This document shows positions 22,711-31,869 of a stretch of 64,000 nucleotides of DNA, one piece after another. A program made the translations under genes and the position numbers. Within the stretch, counting starts at the first letter, position 1; every line of letters begins with the position of its first letter. Source of the DNA: Fasciola hepatica (lineage: Eukaryota > Platyhelminthes > Trematoda > Plagiorchiida > Fasciolidae); assembly GCA_948099385.1 (NCBI GenBank), contig CANUEZ040000184.1:310001-374000 (forward strand), in the 5' to 3' direction. Below the pieces are notes generated by a model. It saw only the letters and a program-made list of their open reading frames with translations, was not told the DNA's origin and ran no database searches.

Positions 22711-23600
22711 ATGAATCGAGAGTCTAAGCCCGAGTATGATCCTGAGTGCCATGCAGCGCACATATAGATACCGGATTTCGCACTGGAAGATCCGGAGGTG
22801 TTCATCGCCATCCTCGAGTCTCACTTCCAGGAGGCTCGCATATCTAGTCAGCAGTCCAAATATAAACTGCTCTCAGCAACCCCAACTAGTATGATCCCAC
22901 AAATCCGGGATATCGTTATGAACCCACCGGATCACAACCCGTACGACACATTCCGGGAAGCTCTGGTTAGGCGCGTGGCAGCATCGGAAGAGAAACGTAT
23001 CCAACATGTGCTCTCCGAAATCCATCTGGGAGATATGGCTTCATCGCAGTTGTTACGGAAAATGCGTTCATTCGTAGGCACGACGTCCATGGAGGATGCG
23101 GTCTTGCGTCAACTACGGATGCAGCGGCTTCCACCATATGCTCACAACATAGTTGCCTTTCTAATACAAGGTCAGACCTTGGATAAGTGCGCAGAGGTTT
23201 CAGACAAAGTCCTCTAGCAGGCACGTGCTTTTGCCCCACAGTCCCAGGCACTCGCCAACTCCACTGTTACTCCACCAGATCTCGTTGTTAACCCCGCATC
23301 GACAACCGCCCAGCGCAACGCACCCAGTAGCAACTCTGACATTCAGATGTTATGCCAGAAGGTCCGCCATTTAATGCAAGTGGTTTAACAGCACAAGACC
23401 ACCATCAATAGCATGTGTTCACGAGGTCAAAGCCGTCGCTGTTCTACCCCGAACGCCCGAGAGCAAACGCGCAATCCGGCGAGTGGTATTATCATCGCCG
23501 TTTTGGATCCCAGGCGCGTAAATGCGAACAACCTTGTACTTACCGCACCCGCCAGGGAAACTGCTAGGCCAAGAAGTGATAGCGACGACCTCATCGGGCG
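22711..23600 (+). pseudogene. Element B gag
   Basis: The start is ATG at 22711 (MNRESKPEYDPECHAAHI), followed by an in-frame stop near 22765. It then continues from 22798: DPEVFIAILESHFQEARIS, QQSKYKLLSATPTSMIPQIR, FREALVRRVAASEEKRIQH, SQLLRKMRSFVG. Another stop lies at 23217, with further Gag-like sequence beyond it. Near 23485-23555, in a shifted frame, YHRRFGSQARKCEQPCTY carries the H-C-C part of the CsRn1-type C-H-C-C zinc motif; the first Cys is lost. It would have formed the nucleocapsid of virus-like particles. It is not functional. Confidence 0.8.
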
Positions 23601-23619
23601 CCCTTGTTCCTAGTCGCCT

Positions 23620-24900
23620 CATTTACGTGAAAGACAGGACTACAAGTATGCGTTTCTAAATCGATACGGGAGCGCAGGTTAGTATAATACTGATTTCAAA
23701 ACGGTCCACTGTCTCTCCCACAGCCCTGACACTGCAAGCCGCCAACGGCGCTTCAATTCCAATATAAGGCAGTAAATTTCTCACCCCAAACCTTGGCTTG
23801 CGTCGCTCTTTCCCGTGGGTTTTCATCGTCGCCGAAGTGAACCAGGCTATTCTAGGCTGAGATTTTTCAAAAATTCACGGTCTATTAGCCGATCCCGGTA
23901 AGCGACAGCTAGTAGATCGAGTCACATCAAATTTCGTCGTTGGTTCCTTAACTGAGGCTCAGCCGCTAACAATTCTTACACCAGTTCCCACTTCCGAACC
24001 AGAGTTCGGTAGTTTATTCAGCGAGTATCCTAATCTTGTCCGCCCAAACAACAACCTGCCTCCAATCACCACGGATGTGGCCCATCACATCGTCACACAA
24101 GAGCCCTAGGTCTACGCTCGACCCCGCAGGTTGGCTCCAGACAAGCTCCGTGTAGCCCGCTCCGAGTTTCAACATGCCCAACTTGGGAATTATCCGGCCC
24201 TCCAACAGCCCGTGGGCATCACCCCTACACATAGTCCCGAAGAAGTCGCCTGACGACTGGAGACCGTGCGGGGACTATCGCCCACTCAGCCGAGTGAATA
24301 CGCCCGACCGATATCCTATTTCGCACATCACGGACCTCACAGCTGGTTTGGCGGGTAAGATAATTTTCAGTCGAATAGATTTAGTGTGAACATATAACCA
24401 AATACCAGTAGCTGAGGCCGATATCCCCAAAACAGCCGTAACCATTCCTTTTGGTCTTTTCAAGTTTCTACGAATGCCGTTTGGACTTAGCAAAGCCGCG
24501 CAAACTTTCCAGCGTCTCATCGATACGGTATGCAGTGGTTTGGAGTTCGCGTTCGCTTATCTGGACGATATCCTGATTACAAGCTCGTCTAAAACAAAGT
24601 ATCTAGCACATCTACACACGCTTTGTGACCGCCTATCTCAGCACGGGGTCACGGTCAACGCGAATGAGTGTGTAGTAGGCGTTGGTGCCATCGAATTCCT
24701 AGGCCACAAGGTTACTTTCACAGAGACCATACCATTTCAGGACAAGGTGCAGGCAATCCTGGACTACCCAGAACCTACGTCATTCAAGCTACTACGGCAT
24801 TTCGACGGGTCGGTCAACTTCTATCGTCCTTTCATCCCTTAATGTGCTCAGGTAATGCAGCCACCCAAGGCCAGTAGTACCGTCAGCTTTTAGGCGACAG
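23620..24900 (+). pseudogene. Element B pol, protease and reverse transcriptase
   Basis: The protease has IDTGAQVSIIL near 23655. RT follows: [11 protein letters not shown] near 24117, [15 protein letters not shown] from 24183, [37 protein letters not shown] and catalytic AYLDDILITSS (YLDD at 24558-24569). The thumb is at FLGHKVTF, then VQAILDYPEPTS and FDGSVNFYRPFIP, ending in TAA at 24840-24842. Stops also occur in PR and just after RIDLV. In intact relatives RNase H follows here. In B the next recognisable residues (RRQVFETLHGLSHPG from 24890) already belong to the integrase, so roughly 0.7 kb is deleted. Confidence 0.85.
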
Positions 24901-26078
24901 GTTTTCGAAACCTTACACGGTTTGTCTCACCCGGGTATAAAGGCATCTACTAAACTCGTCGGTGACCATTATGTTTGGCACAACATGAACCGTGATTTCA
25001 CTGCATGGGCCCGTACCTGCAGCCAAAGCCAACTGTCGAAAGTGCATAGGCCCAAAAAAGCCCATTATCAAAATTTCCGGCTGTTGACTCACGTTTCCAA
25101 CACGTGCATTTTGACTTAGTAGGGCTGTTGCCTCCGTCAAAGAGTAGCATACATCTTCTTACTTGTGTAGTTCGTTTCACCAGATGGCCGTTAGCTGTAC
25201 CTTTGCACAATGCAGCTAGCGAAACAGTCGCCCAAGCTTTCTTAGAATACTGGGTGGCAGCATTTGGTTGTCTAGTCGTGGTTACCACAGACCGCGGCTC
25301 GCATTTCGAGGGAGCCTTCAGTAGTCTTCTACAACGTTTAGGCATCCGTCGCATACATACCACCGTCTACCACCCGTCAGCAAACGGAAAGGTAGCACGT
25401 TTGCATCGGAAACTCACGGCAGCCTTAGCAACTCACAAAAATCCAAACTGGCGGGAATCACTACAGCTAGTACTTTTAAATTGCCGCAACGCTCTTAAGG
25501 CCGATCTACAAACTACATCAGCCGAAATCACATTCGGTTGCTCGCTTCGACATCCTGGTGACATGGTAACCTCAAAGTCCATCGCCACTTTTGACTACGC
25601 TGATTACGCCGCCAGGTTAACGCACCAGATGCGTGAGCCCCACCTTCCCGCGGCTCGCGAAAAAAACACGGCGGTTTACGCACACCCATACCTCCAAGAC
25701 TGTACGCACGTTTTCCTTAGGACAGAGGCACGCGCTCCTCTACAACTTGCCTACTCCGGCCCCCACAGAGTCCTACGCTGCAAAGAGAAAACATTCGTCA
25801 TTGACCCTAACTGCAGAAGGGGTGCGGTTACCATGGTCCGACTCAAACCAGCTTTTCTGGCTGAATCCATTCCGTCCGACGTCAGCCCATTGAATTTTTC
25901 AGGACCAGCACCCACGTCCTCGGCGTCCCATACGCCGACCGTACCAACGCCGATGACTCAGTTGCCTGACCGTCCTGATGCAGCCCTCAACACAGAGCCG
26001 CCTCCATTGACTTCCAACCGTGGACGGGTGATCAAGATACCTGTTCGTTTCACAGATACGGTGTATTGGATCCCATGA
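24890..26078 (+). pseudogene. Element B integrase
   Basis: The N-terminal zinc-binding region reads ETLHGLSHPGIKASTKLV (24908 on). The second Cys pair is degenerate (ARTCSQSQL). The core reads FDLVGLLPPSKSS (first Asp), VTTDRGSHFEGAFSSLLQRL (second Asp) and NGKVARLHRKL, where the catalytic Glu of the usual VERFH is Ala. The C-terminal domain includes HVFLRTEARAPLQLAYSGPH and MVRLKPAFLAES, ending in TGA at 26076-26078. The 324-codon open frame from 25104 is the longest in B. It lacks a catalytic residue and so should not support strand transfer. Confidence 0.85.
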
Positions 26079-27010
26079 GTAGAAAAAGAATTGCGAGAAA
26101 AAATAAATAGAAATGAAGAAATGAAGATTTTTACCCACTGTTGTGGCTGCTAATTCGAGGTTGGTTTCCCACAATGAGGCAATTTACCATTTCCTTTTTT
26201 TCGCCAAGCAACTTTGTTGATGTTCTGCTCATACATCACCTCCGGACACCATCAATAAAAGTCTGCAGTTTTAGAGGGAACCAGCACAGTTTCCAAAATA
26301 CCCGTTTGCTAACGAAAAAACCCGACTGCCCTCCGGTAAATTTTCGCATCCATCATCCACTGCGCTTGCACTAGGTAACCATACGCAGGATACATGCACT
26401 ACCGAGGAGGCCGATCACAACACCCGTTTATCAAGCCGAACCTGTACTAGGTCATTCACTGGGGTGAGCGGAGAGAAAACTCTTCTGACACCTATGCTGT
26501 AAGCACCGGACAATCCTACCACCCGCGTTGAAACTACGAGGTTTATCGGGTTCGGTAGCCAGCTAAAGCTGCTCTCCCCAGTGTCTCGCTTCGAGTGCAA
26601 ACCGCCACACTATACAGCATGTAACTTCCTGTTCTCTCTTTTGTTTTTTCTTCTATTTTCCTCCTTGGGAGACCCATATTGTCGATTCACTCTTAACTCA
26701 AATAAAATGGTTTCAGTCAATTGTTTATTTTTACTTTCAAAATAATCCATTCATTTCAAAGTAACCTTACACGTTTCTTTCGTTGTCATGTTTGTTCTGC
26801 CCGTCATATGACCACATGCCACCCACAGGCAATACCATCGGATCCCAGGACTTCGGAGCTGCAGTCCGAACCCACGAACGGTTTCAAAATCACAAAGAAC
26901 GGCAACATTTATTTATTTCACTGGCGTTATCACAGGCGACGCATCCGTTCGCTTGCCAGACTCCTTAAATCGGAGCTCTTCTTGCGAGCGGTCTTCTAGG
27001 AGAGGACCTT
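26079..27010 (+). other. Element B 3' untranslated region and polypurine tract
   Basis: No coding sequence recognised. A purine-rich CTAGGAGAGGACCTT (about 26996-27010) lies directly before the 3' LTR and is the likely polypurine tract. The region is about 930 bp, longer than the corresponding segment in element C. Confidence 0.6.
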
Positions 27011-27237
27011 TGTAGTGATCAGCCGATCACACCCTGTCTATCACTTGTTTGACTGTACGTTTTGTTCACGCGGCAACCGCAAGCGCTACTTCCGACACAC
27101 TTCCTCGGCACACGCCAGCGTGCGTTCTCTGTACTCAGACCCTGTGAGAATGCACGCGGTTGGAACTCCAAGGTCTTTTCTCACTGACTTCCTCGACAAA
27201 CGCGATCGTAGAAGCTGAGGGAGTGTGCCCTCCAATA
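27011..27237 (+). repeat. 3' LTR of element B
   Basis: 227 bp from TGTAGTGATCAGCC to CCTCCAATA. It matches 22175-22401 with about seven substitutions. Confidence 0.9.
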
Positions 27238-27862
27238 CGTGTGGCGTGGTGCCGTACGCAGATTGCGACATCCGATTCTGTCAAGTTAGCATTTCACCTC
27301 CGCTGCACAGAATCGCGATCCATTATCAGTGACGGGTATCTGCTGGGTCCCTTCTCGGCTGAAGCATTTCCGTAACACCCGGATTACGAACGAGATGGTT
27401 GGTTAACTCGTCAGGAACACTTCCGGCCATTTAGAGTAGGAGTCGATCAGTACAAGGGCGAGATACCGCTTCAAGAATGGGCCACAGAAGGCAGCATGAA
27501 CTCTCTGCCATGGAATGTAGCTTTTGAGCCATGGATTCCAGTTGTTTGGCCGTGATTAAAATTTGTGCAGACACGCATCACAGTTGTTCGCCGTAGTGCA
27601 AATATCCGCATCTAATTCCGGCCACCAACACGTCTCTCGAGCCAGCGACTTCATTTTATCCACGCCCAAGTGGCCTTTGTGCAGCTCATCCAAAACTGAC
27701 TTGCGCAAGCCGGTCACCTCGACAAAGGACGCCGTCGGGTTGGATACTGAATTCCTCTCGCAGTACGAAGAACTGAGGAAACTTCCGCTTTACCTCGGGT
27801 TGCCATCCCTTTCTGATCGCCGAAATCACATAGGAGTAGTATCGTTTTGTCTGTTTGCTCAA
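27238..27862 (-). pseudogene. Element A integrase, N-terminal part
   Basis: Minus strand: the zinc-binding region ELHKGHLGVDKMKSLARE, then CWWPELDADI and NCDAC near 27720-27570. The core then reads DSYSKWPEVFL and VTDNGSRFCAAEVK near 27330-27300, and ends IGCRNLRTAPRHT at the junction with insertion B. The reading continues at 22174 with the next expected residues. Nonsense codons are present, for example directly after AAEVKC. Confidence 0.75.
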
Positions 27863-28405
27863 TTATCTCCTCGAGACAAGCGCAGTCGGCGAAATGAAAT
27901 GACATTGGTCTACCGCTACGAATCGTGAGTATCGTGACCGGAAGTTCGCTTGCGGGATTGTCTTGTCGGGTAGATGCACGATGTCATAGTTATAGGCTGC
28001 CAGAGCAATGCTTCCTCGCTGAATCATAATAGCCGTGGATTTGGCGACGAATTTGTCTGGGTTAAACAGGAACTGGTGATCGGTGATAATCGTGAACTTC
28101 AGTTCAGACAGGTACTTGTGTAGTCGGCGTACCGCCCAGAAAACGGCCAAAGCTTCCTTCTGTATCTGGAAATAACCTCTTTCTGCAGTATTGAGAAGAC
28201 GAGAGATGTAGATGATTGGACATCCATCCTGTTCTGGAACTGCTCCTATCCCCACTTCGGACGCGTCAGTGATCAGCTTGGTCGGCCTAGATGGTGCAAA
28301 TGGGGCTAGTATTGGTCGGTCAATGAAATTTTGAATAAGACCGCGCAGTATCTGTTCACACTGTTCGTTCGACTGCCACACATCAGACGACTGAGTCAGA
28401 AACAA
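27863..28405 (-). pseudogene. Element A RNase H
   Basis: A 180-codon open frame: WQSNEQCEQILRGLIQNFID and APFAPSRPTKLITDASEVGI (catalytic Asp in TDAS), then GAVPEQDGCPIIYISRLLN, ERGYFQIQKEALAVFWAVRR, LHKYLSELKFTIITDHQFLF and NYDIVHLPDKTIPQANFRSR. The order and motifs are those of a gypsy RNase H. The usual LSR at the end is FRSR, a small change. It degrades the RNA strand during reverse transcription in intact relatives. Confidence 0.85.
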
Positions 28406-28537
28406 TGGCTGGGCTCATGTTGCAAAGCTGGGAATGAATGTGGAGTAGTATTACAGGCACCCAAGAATTGATCATAAGTGGGCCTGATTTGTCGATGACT
28501 CGATGCTAATCAGGGGTTTCAAACGATCTGGATCGGG

Positions 28538-28960
28538 TCAGTATCCGTTTGCACTGACAGTGAAATCGAGGAAATCCAATTCGTTGACACCGAACTTGCA
28601 CTTAGGGGCTTTGATCGATACATTTCTTTCCACGAAACTCTCCAGTACCCTTGGTAATCTGTGGTCATGTTCATCCTTCGTGGACCCAAAAATAAGCACA
28701 TCATCTTGATATGGTATCACCCCCTCGATATCATGAATCACTTCGTCTGTTGCAGCTTGAAATATCCCAAATGACACGTGCAGACCAAACGGCAAGAAAT
28801 TGTATTGGAGTATGCCTCATGGAGTATTGATGGTTGCTAGTGGTAAGGACTCCATGTACAACGGAATTTGTGAGTACGCATCAGCCAGATCGATATTTGA
28901 GATATATTTGCTACCGAGCATGCATTTCATGAAGTCCTCCTGTCCCACCGTAGTTGCAGC
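28538..28960 (-). pseudogene. Element A reverse transcriptase
   Basis: The best-preserved part is 28795-28538: MPFGLHVSFGIFQAATDEVI, HDIEGVIPYQDDVLIFGSTK (YQDD catalytic box) and KCKFGVNELDFLDFTVSANG. Upstream, at 28960-28800, palm motifs are readable in other frames (DLADAYSQIPLYMESL-like). Mag-clade gypsy elements have a similar HxSxGIFQ and YQDD layout. Broken by frameshifts. Confidence 0.8.
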
Positions 28961-29020
28961 GCATTCCCGTAAACGGGGATTAGAGGTCAATCGATAATCA
29001 CCACAAATCCGGGGTGTCTC

Positions 29021-29617
29021 TCAGTCACTCTTCATCGCCATCACAATGGCAGTCACCCAAGTGGATGAAGTCACACACGTAATGACACTGTCTTGCTCAA
29101 TTTTGGTAAGCACCTTCAGAAAGCCCTCTCTCTGACCGTACGGCAACACTCGGCGTTTGAGGAATTCCGGATCACCATCCACTTCCAATTTCGTGGGCTC
29201 AACCGCCATGCCAACTTTGCTGTTGGAGCATTGTGCGATCAGCTGTTGAAGAACAAGAATACTCACCGGATTGTCGGACATCGTTTTCAGGGTTATCGAT
29301 TGGTCCAAGGCACGTAGGGACTTCAAACCCAGAATCGATGGACTGTCTACGGAAATCAGGAATCGTACTGGGGTGTAGTCGCTCTCCAACCGAACCATTA
29401 GTGTAGTCTCACCCAACAGTAAACGTCGATGTCCAGTAGTACCGTGAACGCGCACAGGAGTAGGTTTTATGGGTACACTGGGCTGGACCAAGTCAAAAAG
29501 TGATTCCCGAATGATTGACTCGCAGCTCTCGGTATCCACAATGAATTGATATCTCAAACCACGTCTGAACTTTACGGATTTGTACAGGAATTTGTCTGAT
29601 TCACTCAGGGGTTGCAC
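29021..29617 (-). pseudogene. Element A protease
   Basis: A 198-codon frame: FRRGLRYQFIVDTESCESII (VDTES in place of the usual DTG/DSG triad), PIKPTPVRVHGTTGHRRLLL, DYTPVRFLISVDSPSILGLK and SLRALDQSITL. The protease flap and C-terminal ILGL motif are recognisable. It continues into the RT linker KRRVLPYGQREGFLKVLTKI and VITCVTSSTWVTAIVM. The active-site Gly is Glu, so the copy is probably inactive. Confidence 0.75.
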
Positions 29618-29738
29618 TGGTCACGTTGCACTTAGATCAGCGGGACACCTTGTGAATATGACCAGGCTTTCCTCAAAAATGGCATATCGCATTACGAAAG
29701 CGACAAGTGGAACGTAGAAGGAATTCACCGCATGAGAA

Positions 29739-30366
29739 TCAACGATTCGGTTGTACTGGTTTGCTTTCAGGAATCATTTTGTTGGCCGGCCTCGGTTGAG
29801 GCATTTGACTTGAACTAGATGGTCCATGTTGATAATGCACTACGGAATGTAATGCCATCGCATCGGATACATCATCGAATCGTTCGCAGGTTGTCCGGGA
29901 CTCAGTTAACGTAAGGTCGGGCTTCAACAATGGCTTCTTTTGCAACCCCGGATGATTTATACCAGCAATGAGGCGGTCACGCAATTGGGTCTTCAACTGA
30001 TCACCGAAATTGCACTCTACTGCCTGTGTCTGTAGTGTCAGGATGAATTCACGGAAATTCACGTTGGGAGCATGAACCAGCGAATGGATTTTGTCACGTT
30101 CGGTAGCCTGGCAATTGACCGGAACCACGTGGCCCAGCAGTAGAGCCCTCAACTCGTCGAACGGAACTGCAGCAGGGGATCTCGGATATGCAAGGTTTTT
30201 CATCAACGAGTACAATGAAGGGCCGCCAGCTGTCAAGAAGAATGTAGTCTGGTTCTCCTTCACATCCTTTCGTATGCTACACCATAACCCGAAATGTTCA
30301 ATCCAGTCCTCAATTTCAGATTCACTAGCATGCAGGTTCAGCTGTTCAATACTGGGCAGCTTCATG
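29739..30366 (-). pseudogene. Element A gag
   Basis: The start is probably MKLPSIEQLNLHASESEIED, with the ATG at 30364-30366, about 14 bases inside the LTR. The open frame extends upstream into the LTR to 30452 without using a better start. It continues EHFGLWCSIRKDVKENQTTF, SLMKNLAYPRSPAAVPFDEL, PVNCQATERDKIHSLVHAPN, REFILTLQTQAVECNFGDQL and LRDRLIAGINHPGLQKKPLL. This is the retrotransposon Gag capsid layout of gypsy elements (LRDRLIxGI). The zinc knuckle expected downstream is not legible. The 209 codons are intact until 29739. Confidence 0.8.
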
Positions 30367-30379
30367 ACGCGACACCGAT

Positions 30380-30460
30380 TGTAATAATCGTAATGAACTG
30401 AACTGACAGGCGTATTGAAAATGCCCCCACACAGAACTATGCGAAATAGCACGTTAGTTG
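30380..30460 (-). repeat. 5' LTR of element A, gene-proximal part
   Basis: On the minus strand it ends TTTTCAATACG, then GATTATTACA, next to gag. The remaining part lies at 36145-36333, beyond element C. The joined length (270 bp) is close to the 276-bp solo LTR at 48166-48441. Confidence 0.75.
30457..30460. repeat. Target-site duplication, left copy (element C)
   Basis: GTTG, repeated at 36141-36144. The uninterrupted LTR at about 43125 reads ACGTTAGTTGTATTGGAGAA with a single GTTG. Confidence 0.85.
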
Positions 30461-30872
30461 TGTAGTGACCTCGATCGTTTTGAGAAAATGACTATTTTCT
30501 GGACACCATTTTTGATCTATTTTCTCCACGATCTTTTCTGACGTTTGACATTGACCTCAGTGTTCTCCGGTTGCCTACGTTTTACTGGACTGACTTTTCC
30601 GAGGTTTCCGTCGACCTCGTTTCAAATCACTTTCACTTTCGTTCGTTCGCTCGCGGTTCGCTCTCAGCACAGCCGTCGCGTTTCGTTCCGTTTTCCGTTC
30701 GGTGTATTTCTCGTATCGGTACTGTTTCGGTGCCACGATATATAGAATACACCTCGCATCTGCAAACCGACTTACGTCTTCTCTATTCGTCCGATAGAGG
30801 GGATATCGTTGGTATTCGCTGCTAGACCCGATAGGAGACACGTTCGCTAGCCGCTCACGAGCGTCTTCTATA
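30461..30872 (+). repeat. 5' LTR of element C
   Basis: 412 bp from TGTAGTGACCTCG to GTCTTCTATA, identical to 35729-36140. It ends TA rather than the usual CA; both copies agree and the target duplication fixes the boundary. GATATATAGAATACA near 30738 could be a TATA-like promoter element. Confidence 0.95.
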
Positions 30873-30873
30873 T

Positions 30874-30886
30874 TGGTGAGCCCGAG
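30874..30886 (+). other. Primer binding site of element C
   Basis: TGGTGAGCCCGAG starts two bases after the LTR. It resembles the tRNA-Trp primer pattern TGGTGACCCCGA, which is known for the CsRn1 family. The tRNA assignment is inferred. Confidence 0.65.
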
Positions 30887-31005
30887 AACTTCCAGAACCT
30901 CCTGGATTATTCGCCCGCCCGGTGAGTCTGTGATTTATCGCTGTTTCACGTCCTCCTTTCGTTGCACGATATATATTTTTTACGATATATTATCGCAACG
31001 TAGCC

Positions 31006-31869
31006 ATGTCAGAGGATAAGGCGCAGCTCGACACAGATCTCACTCTGTCTGCGGTTGCCTTTAAACCTGTGGCGTTTATCCCTCATGTTCCAGAGGTTTG
31101 GTTTGCAGCCTTAGAGCTGCAGTTTGAGGCACGTAGGATTGTTGGCCAACGCCAACGATTTTCCTATGCCTTAGAGGCTATTCGAGGTGATGTTATCGCC
31201 TCGGTGAGGGATTTGGTATTAAATCCTCCTCAAGTGCATCCGTACGATCGGCTTAAGGAGGCTATACTACAACATTTCCTTCCTTCTCGGGAGGAACGGC
31301 TACGTAAGCTACTAGCACGGCACCCCATAGGTGATACTAAACCCAGCCGCCACCTAGCTCATCTCCGGTCTTTGGCAGGGCCCGCCGATAAGGATTCGGA
31401 GATAGTTAAGGAACTGTGGTTGGACTCTCTACCCTTCCACGTTCAGACCACCGTTACTGCTCTCCTCGAGGACTCGTCCTTGGAACGAGCAGCCGCCGTG
31501 GCTGACAAAATTGTCGCACGTGTCGGCAGTGGGGCTAATCCCCTCATTGCCACGACATCGCGCAATCCTAGGGGTGTCGACCTGGATGAATCGCCGGAGA
31601 GGCCTCGGCACTCTCGATCCATCCAGCGCCGTTTGTCCTTCAAGGACAGAGTTAAAATACCTACTCCTCGCAGTAGCCCACGTAAACAACGGCACGGACA
31701 GGCGCCCTCCACTGCCCACGTCCGCCGTGAATCCGCCTCACCTGCCTCATCCAAACCTGATCATCCTACCAGCGGCTTTTGTTGGTTCCATCGCGTTTTC
31801 GGACCAGCCGCCCGTAGGTGCAGACAGCCGTGTTCATACGCGGCGGGAAACGCCACTGCCGGCGAGTAG
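31006..31869 (+). CDS. gag: Element C Gag
   Basis: 287 residues, start [20 protein letters not shown] at the first ATG after the primer region. The capsid part contains [57 protein letters not shown] and [19 protein letters not shown] basic linker ([22 protein letters not shown]) leads to the zinc motif at residues 259-276: [18 protein letters not shown], that is C-x2-H-x9-C-x3-C instead of the usual C-C-H-C. This C-H-C-C form is characteristic of the CsRn1 clade. Gag forms the particle and binds the RNA genome. It overlaps pol by 52 bp in a different frame. No nonsense codon is seen, so the reading frame appears intact. Confidence 0.9.
   Translation: MSEDKAQLDTDLTLSAVAFKPVAFIPHVPEVWFAALELQFEARRIVGQRQRFSYALEAIRGDVIASVRDLVLNPPQVHPYDRLKEAILQHFLPSREERLRKLLARHPIGDTKPSRHLAHLRSLAGPADKDSEIVKELWLDSLPFHVQTTVTALLEDSSLERAAAVADKIVARVGSGANPLIATTSRNPRGVDLDESPERPRHSRSIQRRLSFKDRVKIPTPRSSPRKQRHGQAPSTAHVRRESASPASSKPDHPTSGFCWFHRVFGPAARRCRQPCSYAAGNATAGE

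Larger units (their letters stand above)
22175..27237 (+). mobile_element. Element B: CsRn1-clade gypsy retrotransposon, RNase H deleted
   Basis: A complete-ended 5063-bp insertion with 227-bp LTRs that differ at about 7 positions (~3%), primer site, gag, pol and polypurine tract. It interrupts the integrase of element A between codons for TAPRH and NGAVDN-like sequence. Pol runs from RT directly into the integrase zinc-binding region, so RNase H is missing. Several nonsense codons occur in gag, PR and RT. The flanking bases do not form a clean target duplication (CGGC on the left, CGTG on the right), so some terminal change has happened. Confidence 0.9.

Noticed and set aside
30545..30841. 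Long open frames on both strands inside the element C LTRs
   Set aside because: They lie within non-coding LTR sequence and recur only because the LTR is duplicated (35813-36109).
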